The notes: generated by a model not told the origin, from the sequence alone. DNA of 64,000 nucleotides from JBBSNV01 sp964458605 (GCA_964458605.1 CAYWLS010000011.1:58007-122006), one strand, 5' to 3'; shown: positions 49,722-60,559, counted from the stretch's first letter. Translations and numbers: made by a program.

Positions 49722-49917
49722 GCCATCGGACCCTTCACGCCGTAGCCGCCCGGCCATCCACTACGCCGGCCGGCTGGAACGGCTGTGCCGGGAACCGGGC
49801 CAGAAGGTCGTCTTGTCGTCCGCGGTGGCGGCGCATCTGGGCGACGGCGTGCGCAGCGCCGGACTTCATGCGCTGCGCAGCATCGCCCAGCCGCAGGAGG
49901 CGTTCGTACCGGTCTAG
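49714..49917 (+). CDS. orphan fragment resembling the C-terminus of a class III cyclase
   Basis: A 67-residue product with no full domain. Its pattern A-G-R-L-E-R-L-C-R-E-x-G, V-V-L-S-S-A-V-A-A-H-L and G-x-H-A-L-R-S-I-A-Q-P-x-E-A-F matches the last 50-55 residues of bacterial class III adenylate/guanylate cyclases (A-A-R-L-E ... L-R-G-V-A-x-P-x-x-V-F). The metal and nucleotide-binding residues lie outside this part, so it cannot be an active cyclase. The ATG overlaps the dehydratase end by 8 bp. It may be a remnant of a lost cyclase gene or an independent small protein. Tail overlaps the oxygenase gene by 4 bp. Confidence 0.55.
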   Translation: MTEPSDPSRRSRPAIHYAGRLERLCREPGQKVVLSSAVAAHLGDGVRSAGLHALRSIAQPQEAFVPV

Positions 49918-50591
49918 CCCTTGCGATCCTGGTCGATATTGCTGCCGAAGCGCGGCTTGGCGTGCAGGCGGCTGTAATCCTCGAACATCAGGTTCATGGC
50001 GATCGACAGGCGCTCCTCGCTGGAGCGGTTGGTGTCGACCGAATGGCGCAGCCAGGCCGGGAACAGCACCAGCCGGCCCGGCGCCACGTCGACCGTGACC
50101 AGGGCGGCATTGTTGTGCGAGGGCTTGACCACCTTGGGCGCCATGACATGGGCCTGCGGCCGCGGGTCGATGAAGTTGATGGTGTTGGCCCCTTTCGGCG
50201 CCAGCACGTAATAGACGCAGCTCAGGAAGTTGTTGGGATGGACATGCTCGTGATGGCTGGTGTCGGGCGGGCCGAAATTGGCCCAGGCGCCGCTCATCAT
50301 CAGCGGGCTGCGCTCCAGCCCCAGGAAATCCAGGACGCCTTCTCCGGCCGCCAGCACGCGCTTGTTGAGCTCGGCCATTTCGGGCCGTTCGTGCAGGTCG
50401 GTCTCGGTCTGCCAGGTCCGCCCAGCCGAATATCTGTCGGCCGCCGGGCGCATCGCCGACAGCCAGTCCAGCAGCGCCTTGTTCATCGGCCCATAATCGG
50501 ACGCCGGCAACTCGTGCTGCCAGATGAAGGTCGGGAACAGCGGAAAAACCGCCTTGCGCTCGAAATAGCTGGGCCTGGCCGGGTCGCTCAT
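49914..50591 (-). CDS. putative 2OG-Fe(II) oxygenase (TIGR02466-like)
   Basis: A 225-residue protein of a double-stranded beta-helix oxygenase family with uncharacterised substrates. Candidate iron ligands are H116 or H118 in H-H-E-H-V-H-P-N and H183 in A-W-L-R-H-S-V, with R194 (E-E-R-L-S-I-A-M-N) positioned to hold 2-oxoglutarate. The F-P-T-F-I-W segment near 19-24 opens the family homology. The ATG was selected because it begins the conserved region; another start 12 codons upstream exists. It ends against the cyclase-tail gene. Confidence 0.75.
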   Translation of the reverse strand: MSDPARPSYFERKAVFPLFPTFIWQHELPASDYGPMNKALLDWLSAMRPAADRYSAGRTWQTETDLHERPEMAELNKRVLAAGEGVLDFLGLERSPLMMSGAWANFGPPDTSHHEHVHPNNFLSCVYYVLAPKGANTINFIDPRPQAHVMAPKVVKPSHNNAALVTVDVAPGRLVLFPAWLRHSVDTNRSSEERLSIAMNLMFEDYSRLHAKPRFGSNIDQDRKG

Positions 50592-50690
50592 GGCGCGATC
50601 CTTACCGCTGCCCGGCCTGCTCGGCAAGACGGCAGCGCGCCGCGCCGAGCCCGGCTGAGAGGCAAACGCAGTCGCATCGCGGATCGGGCC

Positions 50691-51374
50691 CTACCAGGCC
50701 AGCGGCGTTCCGTCGTAGTTGAAGAACCGGCCGGTATCGGAAGGCTTCAGGCCGGCGATGACCTTGCTCATCCCCACCACGCTGTCCCCGGGGCGGACCG
50801 GCGCGCTCTTGCCGCCCATGTCGGTCTGCACCCAGCCGGGATGGAATACGGCGCAAGTGATTTTCCGGCCCTTGAGATCGATCGCCAGGCTCTTCCAGGC
50901 GGCATTCAACGCCGCCTTGCTGGCGCGATAGGCATACATGCCCCCGCCGTCGTTGAGTTCGATGCTGCCCAATCGGCTGGTGATGGCGATCGCCTTGCGC
51001 TGCTCGCTGGCCGCGACGTTGTCGACGAAGGCTTCGGCGACCTTGACCGGCGCCACCGTGTTGGTGCGCAGCACCTGCATGAACGCCGCCGCATCGATGC
51101 TGCCCAAGGTGCCGGCCGCGCGGCCGGAGATGCCGGCGTTGTTGATCAGCACGTCGATCGGCACGCCCTTGAGGCGCTCGGCCAATTGTCCGATCGAGCG
51201 GTCGTCGTCGACATCGAGGGCGAACAGCGAAACGTCGCCGCCCAGTTTGTTGAGTTCGGTCGCTTCGGCCGGATTGCGGCAGGCGGCCAGCACCTTCCAG
51301 CCCTGGGCGGCGTAGCGGCGGACGAACTCCAGGCCGATGCCGCGGCTGGCGCCGGTGATCAGGACGGTGGGCAT
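50691..51374 (-). CDS. SDR-family oxidoreductase (CsgA-like)
   Basis: A 227-residue short-chain dehydrogenase with T-G-A-S-R-G-I-G at 7-14, N-N-A-G at 78-81, and S133, Y149 and K153 (Y-R-A-S-K) as catalytic triad. Size and the W-V-Q-T-D-M-G-G segment match the C-factor/sniffer-like SDR subgroup. The substrate is not predictable. The RidA gene lies 37 nt upstream on the same strand, so they may be co-transcribed. Confidence 0.88.
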   Translation of the reverse strand: MPTVLITGASRGIGLEFVRRYAAQGWKVLAACRNPAEATELNKLGGDVSLFALDVDDDRSIGQLAERLKGVPIDVLINNAGISGRAAGTLGSIDAAAFMQVLRTNTVAPVKVAEAFVDNVAASEQRKAIAITSRLGSIELNDGGGMYAYRASKAALNAAWKSLAIDLKGRKITCAVFHPGWVQTDMGGKSAPVRPGDSVVGMSKVIAGLKPSDTGRFFNYDGTPLAW

Positions 51375-51411
51375 GGGGATATCCTTGGTTGGGCCGCCCC
51401 GGCCAAGACGG

Positions 51412-51795
51412 TCAGCCGTGCCGGCGGGCAGTGACTTCGATCTCGATCTTGATGCGTTTGTCGATGAGCTGGCAGATCAGCGCCGTGGCGGCCGGCCGGG
51501 CCTTGCCCAGATACTGGCCGAAGATCGGCGCCGCCTGCTCGAAAAACGCCTGGTCGGTCAGGTAGTAATGCACGCGCACCACGTCGTCCAGGCTGCCGCC
51601 GGCTTCCTGCAGCGCCGCCTGGATGTTGCGGAAGCATTGATGCGTCTGCTCGAGCAAGTCATCCTCGATGGTCATCGTCGCGTAGTCGAAGCCGGTGGTG
51701 CCGGACACGAAAATCCATTTTCCGTCCACCACCGCCCGCGAATAGCCGGCCAGCTTCTCGAACGCCGAACCCGAGGAGATCAGCCGCCGGCTCAT
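51412..51795 (-). CDS. RidA family protein
   Basis: A 127-residue member of the RidA/YjgF/UK114 family, trimeric enzymes that hydrolyse reactive enamines/imines. It has the usual V-S-G-T-T-G-F, E-Q-T-H-Q-C-F-R-N-I, V-V-R-V-H-Y-Y-L-T-D and R-P-A-A-T-A-L segments, including the substrate-binding Arg near 100. It is one of the divergent Rid subfamilies because the C-terminal G-A-x-V-E-I-E-A motif is replaced by I-E-I-E-V-T-A-R. It follows the thiolase gene by 24 nt. Confidence 0.9.
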   Translation of the reverse strand: MSRRLISSGSAFEKLAGYSRAVVDGKWIFVSGTTGFDYATMTIEDDLLEQTHQCFRNIQAALQEAGGSLDDVVRVHYYLTDQAFFEQAAPIFGQYLGKARPAATALICQLIDKRIKIEIEVTARRHG

Positions 51796-51819
51796 GGCCG
51801 TTCTGCCGTCCCGCGCCGC

Positions 51820-52995
51820 TCAGTTCAGCCGTTCGACCGCCATGGCGGTGGCCTCGCCGCCGCCGATGCACAGCGCGGCCACGCCCTTGCGCTGGCCGTA
51901 TTTCTGCAGCGCCGCCAGCAGGGTCACCAGGATGCGCGCACCCGAGGCGCCGATCGGATGGCCCAGCGCGCAGGCGCCGCCATGCACGTTGACCTTGTCG
52001 TGCGGCAGGTCCATCTCGCGCATCGCCGCCATGGTGACGACGGCGAAGGCCTCGTTGATCTCGTAGAGATCGACCTCGCCCTTGGTCCAGCCAGTCTTGT
52101 CGAACAGCTTGTTGATGGCGCCGATCGGCGCGGTCGGGAAGTCGGACGGCTTGCCGGCATGGGTGCTGTGGCCGTGGATGACGGCGAGCGGCGTCAGCCC
52201 GCGCTTCTCCGCTTCCGAACGGCGCATCAGCACCAGCGCCGCGCCGCCATCCGAGATCGAGCTGGAATTGGCCGGCGTCACCGTGCCGTCGGCGCGGAAG
52301 GCGGGCTTCAGGCTGGGGATCTTGTCCAGGCGGGCCTTGAGCGGCTGCTCGTCGTCGGCGATCGTCTCGCCCTTGGCCGTCACCGCCACGATCTCGCCCT
52401 TGAAAGTGCCGTCCTTGATCGCCTTCTGCGCCCGGGTCAGCGAGGCGATGGCGAAATCGTCCTGCTGCTTGCGGGTGAACTGGAAGGCCTGGGCGCAATC
52501 CTCGGCGAAGGTGCCCATCAGCCGGCCCTTGTCGTAGGCGTCCTCCAGCCCGTCGAGGAACATGTGGTCGAGCACCCGGCCATGGCCCAGGCGATAGCCG
52601 CCACGCGCCTTGTCGAGCAGATAGGGCGCGTTGGTCATGCTCTCCATGCCGCCCGCCACCATCACGTCGTTGGTGCCGGCCAGGATCAGGTCGTGCGCCA
52701 GCATGGTGGCTTTCATGCCCGAGCCGCACATCTTGTTGATGGTGGTGCAGCCGATATCGTTGGGGATGCCGGCGCCCAGCGATGCCTGGCGCGCCGGCGC
52801 CTGGCCCTGCCCGGCCGGCAGCACGCAGCCCATGATGACCTCGTCGACCTGGTCGGGCTTGACCTTGGCGCGTTCGAGGGCGGCGGCGATCGAGGCGGCG
52901 CCGAGCTGGGGTGCGGTCATGTCTTTCAGCACGCCCTGGAAACCGCCCATGGGGGTGCGGGCCATGCCGACGATGACGATGGGATCGCTGTTCAT
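51820..52995 (-). CDS. acetyl-CoA acetyltransferase (thiolase)
   Basis: A 391-residue thiolase II. Catalytic Cys90 lies in K-M-C-G-S-G-M-K, His346 in A-L-G-H-P-I-G-A-S-G and Cys376 in L-C-I-G-G-G-E-A. Length and motifs are typical of AtoB/PhaA enzymes that interconvert acetoacetyl-CoA and acetyl-CoA. It could work in degradation of acetoacetate from leucine, or in polyhydroxybutyrate synthesis with the phasin seen at 6.2 kb; the gene context (RidA, class II aldolase) does not decide. No phaB is adjacent. Confidence 0.93.
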   Translation of the reverse strand: MNSDPIVIVGMARTPMGGFQGVLKDMTAPQLGAASIAAALERAKVKPDQVDEVIMGCVLPAGQGQAPARQASLGAGIPNDIGCTTINKMCGSGMKATMLAHDLILAGTNDVMVAGGMESMTNAPYLLDKARGGYRLGHGRVLDHMFLDGLEDAYDKGRLMGTFAEDCAQAFQFTRKQQDDFAIASLTRAQKAIKDGTFKGEIVAVTAKGETIADDEQPLKARLDKIPSLKPAFRADGTVTPANSSSISDGGAALVLMRRSEAEKRGLTPLAVIHGHSTHAGKPSDFPTAPIGAINKLFDKTGWTKGEVDLYEINEAFAVVTMAAMREMDLPHDKVNVHGGACALGHPIGASGARILVTLLAALQKYGQRKGVAALCIGGGEATAMAVERLN

Positions 52996-53058
52996 GCGAC
53001 TCTCCTTACCTGATGACTGTTGCTTGATGCCGTGAAACGATGTGATCGCCGGCCGCCC

Positions 53059-53844
53059 TCAATTGCGCCAGGACGGGTCCTTGCGGTCGAGCATGCGCAG
53101 CAAGGCGGGCCATTCGCGGCTTTCCTTGGTGCCGATGCCCGCGGCGCCGGCGTTCCATTGCTGGGCGGTGTGCTCCATCACCTCGACCGGCGGCAGGCTG
53201 GGCTGGCGACCGGCCGCCAGCATCGAGACCTGCAGCTTGCAGGCCTGGTCGAGATAGACCATGCGGCGGAAGGCCTCCGCCACGCTGCGCCCCAGGGTCA
53301 GCAGGCCGTGATTGCGCAGGATCAGGACGTCCTTGTCGCCCAGATCGGCGATCAGGTGCCGCTTCTCCTCCTCCTCCAGCGCGAAGCCTTCGTAATCGTG
53401 ATAGGCCACGCGGTTGTAGAACATGAAGCCGCCCTGGGCGATCGGCACCAGCCCCTCGGGCAGCGCCGAGACCACCGTGCCGGCATGGCTGTGGGTATGG
53501 ATCACGCATTGCGTGTCCGGCCGCGCCGCATGCACGGCGCTGTGGATCACATAGCCCGCCGGATTGATCTCGTAGGGCGTGTCTTCGATGATGTTGCCGT
53601 CGAGGTCGATCTTCACCAGGTTCGAGGCGGTGATCTCGTCGTACATATGGCCGTAGGGATTGATCAGATACTCGTGATCGCTGCCCGGAATGCGCGCGGT
53701 GATGTGGTTGTAGATCAGCTCCGCCATGCCGAAATGGTGCACCAGGCGGTAGGCGGCGGCGACGTCAAGCCGCGTCTGCCACTCGGCCTCGGAATAGCGC
53801 GAGGCCGAAGAATTGCGTCCGGCCACGACACGTACGTTACTCAT
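53059..53844 (-). CDS. class II aldolase/adducin family protein
   Basis: A 261-residue protein with the zinc-binding H116-T-H118-S-H120 of class II aldolases and the second R-N-H-G-L-L site near 182. The N-terminal part has Y-N-H-I-T-A-R-I-P-G-S. Members cleave or epimerise sugar phosphates, but many of this subgroup (without FucA context) are uncharacterised. GGAGG precedes the ATG chosen. The gene runs toward the thiolase (63-nt gap) and is divergent from the ABM gene. Confidence 0.85.
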   Translation of the reverse strand: MSNVRVVAGRNSSASRYSEAEWQTRLDVAAAYRLVHHFGMAELIYNHITARIPGSDHEYLINPYGHMYDEITASNLVKIDLDGNIIEDTPYEINPAGYVIHSAVHAARPDTQCVIHTHSHAGTVVSALPEGLVPIAQGGFMFYNRVAYHDYEGFALEEEEKRHLIADLGDKDVLILRNHGLLTLGRSVAEAFRRMVYLDQACKLQVSMLAAGRQPSLPPVEVMEHTAQQWNAGAAGIGTKESREWPALLRMLDRKDPSWRN

Positions 53845-53979
53845 CCAACGCCTCCAGGGCATTTCCTCGGGATTCTTCGCCTTCTATGATAGCGCCGGAA
53901 CGCGACAGGGCAAAGCGCCGCTCGACGGCGACAAACCGCGCAAAACAGCCTCGTTTCTGCAGGCGAAAAGGCTATCGGC

Positions 53980-54294
53980 ATGATCCTGGAAATCGCCACT
54001 CTCGACGTCAAACCCGGCCAGCGCGAAGCCTTCCTGGCCGCGTTCGAGCAGGCGGCGCCGATCATCGCCGGCATGAAGGGCTATGCCGCGCACCGTCTCG
54101 AGGAATGCCTCGAAAACCGCCAGCGCTTCGCGCTGCTGGTATGGTGGCAGACCCTGGAAGATCACACGGTCGGTTTCCGCGGCTCGGCCGAATACCAGCG
54201 CTGGCGGGCGCTGCTGCATCATTTCTACGATCCGTTCCCCAGGGTCGAACATTTCTCGCCGGTGAGCGGCAACGGGACGATACCGCAGGGCTGA
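53980..54294 (+). CDS. antibiotic biosynthesis monooxygenase (ABM) domain protein
   Basis: A 104-residue single ABM domain, a dimeric alpha+beta barrel. It shows the V-K-P-G-Q-R-E-A-F-L-A-A-F-E opening, H-R-L-E-E-C-L-E-N near 58 and W-W-Q-T-L-E-D-H-T-V-G-F-R-G-S-A-E-Y-Q-R-W. Such proteins are cofactor-free monooxygenases, haem-degrading enzymes or structural relatives, so the activity is open. It lies 23 nt before the cyclase-family gene on the same strand and is probably co-transcribed. Confidence 0.88.
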   Translation: MILEIATLDVKPGQREAFLAAFEQAAPIIAGMKGYAAHRLEECLENRQRFALLVWWQTLEDHTVGFRGSAEYQRWRALLHHFYDPFPRVEHFSPVSGNGTIPQG

Positions 54295-54317
54295 TCGGAA
54301 CCAACGGGAGGCAAAGC

Positions 54318-55091
54318 ATGGCGCGCAAGCTGGTCGATCTGTCGATCTACCTGGAAAACGACGTGATCTCCGATCCGCCGCCGTTCCAGCCCAAGATCAC
54401 CTACATGACGCACAAGAACACCGCGCCGCAGATCGCCCAGTTCTTTCCCGGGCTGAAACCGGAAGACCTGCCGGACGGCGAAGGCTGGGCGGTCGAGTTC
54501 GTCGAACTGAACACGCATAACGGCACGCATCTGGACGCGCCCTATCACTTCCACTCGACCATGAATCGCGGCGAGCGCGCCATCCCGATCGACGAGGTGC
54601 CGCTGGACTGGTGCATGCAGCCCGGCGTCAAGCTCGACTTCCGCCACTTCGCCGACGGCTATGTCGTCACCGCCAGCGATGTCGAGGCCGAGTTGAAGCG
54701 CATCGGCCACACGCTCAAGCCGCTGGAGATCGTGGTGGTAAACACCCGGGCCGGCTCGCGCTACGGCCACAACGACTATGTCAGCGCCGGCTGCGGCATG
54801 GGCTACGAGGCCACCATGTACCTGCTCGAGCGCGGCGTGCGGCTGACCGGCACCGATGCCTGGAGCTGGGACGCCCCGTTCGTTCACACCGCGGAAAAAT
54901 ACAAGGAGAGCGGCGACGCCAGCCTGATCTGGGAAGGCCACAAGGCGGGCCGCCATATCGGCTACTGCCATCTCGAGAAGCTGCACAATCTGGAAGCCCT
55001 GCCCGGCGACGGCTTCACCATCACCTGTTTCCCGGTCAAGATCCGCGGCGCCTCGGCGGGCTGGACCCGCGCCGTGGCGGTGTTCGATTGA
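54318..55091 (+). CDS. cyclase-family metal-dependent hydrolase (KynB-like)
   Basis: A 257-residue protein of the Cyclase superfamily (PF04199), which includes kynurenine formamidase and isatin hydrolase. The metal motif H67-N-G-T-H71-L-D73-A-P-Y-H77 is complete. A further H-T-A-E-K segment near 195 and G-R-H-I-G-Y-C-H near 210 complete the usual set. The reaction and substrate are not known; there are no other tryptophan genes near. A G-G-G-A-G-G ribosome site precedes the ATG. A palindromic element follows the stop. Confidence 0.9.
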   Translation: MARKLVDLSIYLENDVISDPPPFQPKITYMTHKNTAPQIAQFFPGLKPEDLPDGEGWAVEFVELNTHNGTHLDAPYHFHSTMNRGERAIPIDEVPLDWCMQPGVKLDFRHFADGYVVTASDVEAELKRIGHTLKPLEIVVVNTRAGSRYGHNDYVSAGCGMGYEATMYLLERGVRLTGTDAWSWDAPFVHTAEKYKESGDASLIWEGHKAGRHIGYCHLEKLHNLEALPGDGFTITCFPVKIRGASAGWTRAVAVFD

Positions 55092-55099
55092 ACACCGAT

Positions 55100-55210
55100 C
55101 GTCATCCCGGGCGAGCCGCAGGCGAGACCCGGGATCGATGTCGATCCGAACGACAGCCGTCACAGGCTGAACGATGGCCCCCGGATAACGCTGCGCGTTT
55201 CCGGGATAAC
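55100..55210. repeat. palindromic intergenic element
   Basis: About 110 bp containing two nested hairpins: ATCCCGGG/CCCGGGAT at 55104-55111 and 55128-55135, and a CCGGATAACGC-TG-GCGTTTCCGG-like structure at about 55181-55206. The sequence begins GTCATCCCGGGCGAGCCGCA, the form of a dispersed repeat common in alphaproteobacterial intergenic regions. It lies between the convergent cyclase-family and ivd genes and may act as a terminator. Confidence 0.7.
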
Positions 55211-55234
55211 GGCCTTTCGTGAAGCCTTACGAGC

Positions 55235-56407
55235 CTACGCCGTCTCCTGGAACAGCTCGCGGCCAATCAGCCAGCGGCGAATCTCGGACGTGCCGGCGCC
55301 GATTTCGTAGATCTTGGCGTCGCGCAGGTAGCGGCTGGCGGGATAGTCGTTGATATAGCCGTTGCCGCCCAGAATCTGCATGGCGTCGAGCGCGATCTGG
55401 GTCGCCTTCTCGCCGGCATAGAGGATGGCGCCGGCGGCGTCCTTGCGCGTGGTCTGGCCTTTGTCGATCGCCTTGGCCACGGCATACACATAGGCGCGGC
55501 AGGCGTTCATGGTCGTGTACATGTCGGCGACCTTGCCCTGGATGAGCTGGAATTCGCCGATCGGCTGGCCGAACTGCTTGCGCTCGTGGATATAGGGCAC
55601 CACCAGGTCCATGCAGGAGCGCATGATGCCGAGCGGTCCGGCAGCCAGCACGGCGCGCTCGTAGTCGAGCCCGCTCATCAGCACGTTGACGCCCTTGCCC
55701 ACCTCGCCCATCACGTTCTCGGCCGGCACCTCGCAGTCCTGGAACACCAGCTCGCAGGTGTTCGACCCGCGCATGCCCATCTTGTCGAGCTTGGGGCTGG
55801 TCGAAAAACCCTTGAAGGTCTTCTCGATCAGGAAAGCGGTGATACCGCGCGGGCCGGCGCTGGGATCGGTCTTGGCATAGACCACCAGCACGTCGGCATT
55901 GGGGCCGTTGGTGATCCACATCTTGGTGCCGTTCAGGATATAGCGGTCGCCCTTCCTGTCGGCGCGCAGCTTCATCGACACCACGTCGGAGCCGGCGCTG
56001 GGCTCGCTCATGGCCAGGGCGCCGACATGCTCGCCCGACACCAGCTTGGGCAGGTATTTCTTCTTCTGCGCATCGCTGGCGTTGCGGCGGATCTGGTTGA
56101 CGCAGAGATTGGAATGCGCGCCGTAGCTCAGGCCGACCGCCGCCGAGCCGCGACTCAGCTCCTCGACCGCCACCACATGCTCGAGATAGCCGAGATTGGC
56201 ACCGCCATATTCCTCCTCGACCGTGATGCCGAGGATGCCGAGATCACCCATCTTGGTCCACAGATCGGCCGGAAAGTCGTTGGCCTTCTCGATATCGGCG
56301 GCGCGTGGCGCCACTTCGTCGGCGGTGAAACTGGCCACCTGGTCGCGGATCATGCCGGCGGTTTCGCCGAGGTCGAAATCGAAATCGGGCAGACGATTGG
56401 GAATCAT
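55235..56407 (-). CDS. ivd: isovaleryl-CoA dehydrogenase
   Basis: A 390-residue acyl-CoA dehydrogenase. It contains the FAD-contact W-I-T-N-G near 164-168, A-M-S-E-P-S-A-G-S-D near 132-141, and Glu250 in S-G-L-D-Y-E-R, the position used as catalytic base in isovaleryl-CoA dehydrogenase, which differs from short/medium-chain enzymes. The C-terminal I-Y-E-I-G-A-G-T-S-E-I-R-R motif is standard. It supplies 3-methylcrotonyl-CoA to the MCC operon 11.5 kb away. It is followed by a palindromic element. Confidence 0.93.
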   Translation of the reverse strand: MIPNRLPDFDFDLGETAGMIRDQVASFTADEVAPRAADIEKANDFPADLWTKMGDLGILGITVEEEYGGANLGYLEHVVAVEELSRGSAAVGLSYGAHSNLCVNQIRRNASDAQKKKYLPKLVSGEHVGALAMSEPSAGSDVVSMKLRADRKGDRYILNGTKMWITNGPNADVLVVYAKTDPSAGPRGITAFLIEKTFKGFSTSPKLDKMGMRGSNTCELVFQDCEVPAENVMGEVGKGVNVLMSGLDYERAVLAAGPLGIMRSCMDLVVPYIHERKQFGQPIGEFQLIQGKVADMYTTMNACRAYVYAVAKAIDKGQTTRKDAAGAILYAGEKATQIALDAMQILGGNGYINDYPASRYLRDAKIYEIGAGTSEIRRWLIGRELFQETA

Positions 56408-56494
56408 GGACGCGTCCTCATGGTCTTGAATCTCTGCGGCGCACTATAGCGGCTTCCCGGCGCCGGCAAACGTCCGGCGCATCGACAGGTTTCG

Positions 56495-56956
56495 TCAGGC
56501 GGCTTTGTCGCCGCGGCCATGCAGGCAGATCAAGGTCTGCAGACCCTTCAGCACCGGCGTCGCCTTGCCGTGGCGGATCGCCTGCACTTCCAGATCGGTG
56601 ATCGTCAGGGTCCGACCCGGTTTGACGACGCGCCCCAGCGCCACCAGCTTCTCGCCCGCAGCCGGCGCCAGCAGGCTGATCTTGAATTCGACCGTCAGCA
56701 CCGAGCTGGTGGCCGGAAACAGCGAATAGGCGGCATAGCCGCCGGCGGAATCGGCGATCATGGTGCTGATGCCGCCATGGAAGAACTTGTGCTGCTGGGT
56801 CAGCTCGTCGCGATACGGCAGCTCGATTTCGGCCAGGCCGGGCTCGACCCGGGTCAGCCGCGCACCGATGAAGGCCATGGCATTCTGCCGGGAAAAGCTG
56901 TCCCGCACCCGGGCGGCGAAATCGGGGTCTGGTGCTGCAAGAGCCATGGACAGCAT
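56495..56956 (-). CDS. PaaI-family hotdog-fold thioesterase
   Basis: A 153-residue protein of the PaaI/acyl-CoA thioesterase group. The conserved H-G-G-I-S-T-M-I-A-D-S-A-G-G segment (about 60-73) holds the hydrolytic site, and I-S-L-L-A-P-A near 93 follows. Substrate unknown. The ATG used is one codon inside a possible TTG start; a third candidate ATG lies three codons further. Read divergently from a LysR-type gene with 62 bp between, so it is a likely target of that regulator. Confidence 0.85.
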   Translation of the reverse strand: MLSMALAAPDPDFAARVRDSFSRQNAMAFIGARLTRVEPGLAEIELPYRDELTQQHKFFHGGISTMIADSAGGYAAYSLFPATSSVLTVEFKISLLAPAAGEKLVALGRVVKPGRTLTITDLEVQAIRHGKATPVLKGLQTLICLHGRGDKAA

Positions 56957-56994
56957 CAAGCCCCGGATGGGATGATAATCGAAATCTTATGTTT

Positions 56995-57007
56995 TTATCG
57001 CTACGAT
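56995..57007. promoter_or_regulatory. short inverted repeat between thioesterase and LysR genes
   Basis: TATCG-CTA-CGATA is a perfect palindrome in a short A+T-rich divergent promoter region, 11 nt before the LysR start codon. It is a plausible regulator-binding half of a LysR operator, but alone is weak evidence. Confidence 0.4.
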
Positions 57008-57018
57008 AGACGTTTTCT

Positions 57019-57918
57019 ATGAATACGGCATTCCTGCGCTATTTCCTGACCGCGGCGGAGACCGAGAATTTCACCCGGGCCGCCGAACGGCTGCACGTCA
57101 CCCAGCCGACCCTGTCGGCCGGGATTGCCCGGCTGGAGGAGATGCTGGGCACAAGGCTGCTGGAGCGCGGCCGGCATGTCCGCCTGACCCCTGCCGGGGC
57201 CCGCTTCATGCCGCGCGCCCAGGCCATTCTGGCCGAATGGCAGCAGGCCCAGGCCGATCTGCGCAGCGAACAGCCGCGGCAGCGCCTGCGCCTGGCGCTC
57301 GGCCCGACGGTGCCCGCCGAGCCGCTGCAGCGCCTGCTGGAACGGCTGCGCCAGAGCGCGCCGGATATCGAACTCGACCTGTCGGAAAGCGCACCGGCGG
57401 CGGCGGCCGCGCGGCTATCGCAGAAGCGCGTCGATGCGGTGCTCGGCGAACTGGCGGGGACCGCGCCCGACACCCAGCATCTGGTGCTGTTGCGCGAACA
57501 CTATGGCGTCGCCGTCGGGCAGCGCCATGCGCTGGCCACGCGCGACCGCTGCCGCATCGCCGACCTGGCTGGCATGGCGTTCGTCTGGCGCAGCCAGTGC
57601 GAGCAGCAGGAGCGTGCCCGCAAGGCCTTCGCCGAGCACGGATTGCGACCGCGCATTGTGCTGCGGACGGCATCGGAGGAACGGGCGGCGGCGCTGGTGA
57701 CAGCCGGGCTGGCGGCGGCGTTCCTGCCCGAATCGCTGGTCGCGCGCGGCATGGCGTTCCTGCCGCTCGGCGAATTGGCGATCGAACGGCGGCTGGGATT
57801 GACCTGGCAGCGCGACACCAGGCTGGAAGCGGTGTCGCTGCTGCGCCGACTTGCCCGCGAGCAACACTGGAGCGGCCGGACCGGCTCCATCGCGCCCGAT
57901 CCCTCGTTGGCGCATTGA
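57019..57918 (+). CDS. LysR-family transcriptional regulator
   Basis: A 299-residue LysR-type regulator. The N-terminal winged helix-turn-helix (1-60) reads F-T-R-A-A-E-R-L-H-V-T-Q-P-T-L-S with I-A-R-L-E-E-M-L-G-T-R-L-L-E-R, and residues 90-290 form the effector-binding domain. Two of its effector-domain strands are very Ala/Arg-rich. It is head-to-head with the thioesterase gene, the usual arrangement with a regulated target. The co-inducer is unknown. The start codon has no visible ribosome site. Confidence 0.92.
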   Translation: MNTAFLRYFLTAAETENFTRAAERLHVTQPTLSAGIARLEEMLGTRLLERGRHVRLTPAGARFMPRAQAILAEWQQAQADLRSEQPRQRLRLALGPTVPAEPLQRLLERLRQSAPDIELDLSESAPAAAAARLSQKRVDAVLGELAGTAPDTQHLVLLREHYGVAVGQRHALATRDRCRIADLAGMAFVWRSQCEQQERARKAFAEHGLRPRIVLRTASEERAAALVTAGLAAAFLPESLVARGMAFLPLGELAIERRLGLTWQRDTRLEAVSLLRRLAREQHWSGRTGSIAPDPSLAH

Positions 57919-57937
57919 CCCCGAGAGGTCTGGTCGT

Positions 57938-60232
<2,295 letters not shown>

Positions 60233-60304
60233 GACAGCCCCGTTGGCCCAAGGGATTGCCCAACGCATGGGCGATGTCGGCTATCGTTCGGATCACGAAG
60301 AAAA

Positions 60305-60389
60305 TGGTGCGGTCGAGAAGACTCGAACTTCCACGGGTCACCCCACAGCGACCTCAACGCTGCGCGTCTACCAATTCCGCCACGACCGC
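60305..60389 (-). tRNA. tRNA-Leu (anticodon GAG)
   Basis: An 85-nt gene including encoded CCA. The 7-bp acceptor stem is GCGGTCG paired with CGACCGC; D-arm with GG-rich loop (A-A-T-T-G-G-T-A-G-A), anticodon stem CAGCG/CGCTG around loop TTGAGGT (anticodon GAG), a 13-nt variable region with a paired stem as in class II tRNAs, and T-loop TTCGAGT. All arms close with one G-U pair. It reads CUC/CUU leucine codons. Confidence 0.96.
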
Positions 60390-60559
60390 CCATATCAGCC
60401 GAGGGCCCCTGGGGCCGACGGCACTGTGTCCGACGAATCGGCGGGAGATACCAAATCGGCCGGTTGGGCGCAAGCACGGCTTGGCCGCACGTAACGATTT
60501 GTCATGCTTTGCGAAATGGCCGCTTGCGGCGGCCCGGGAAAGGGCGGAAAACCCACACC

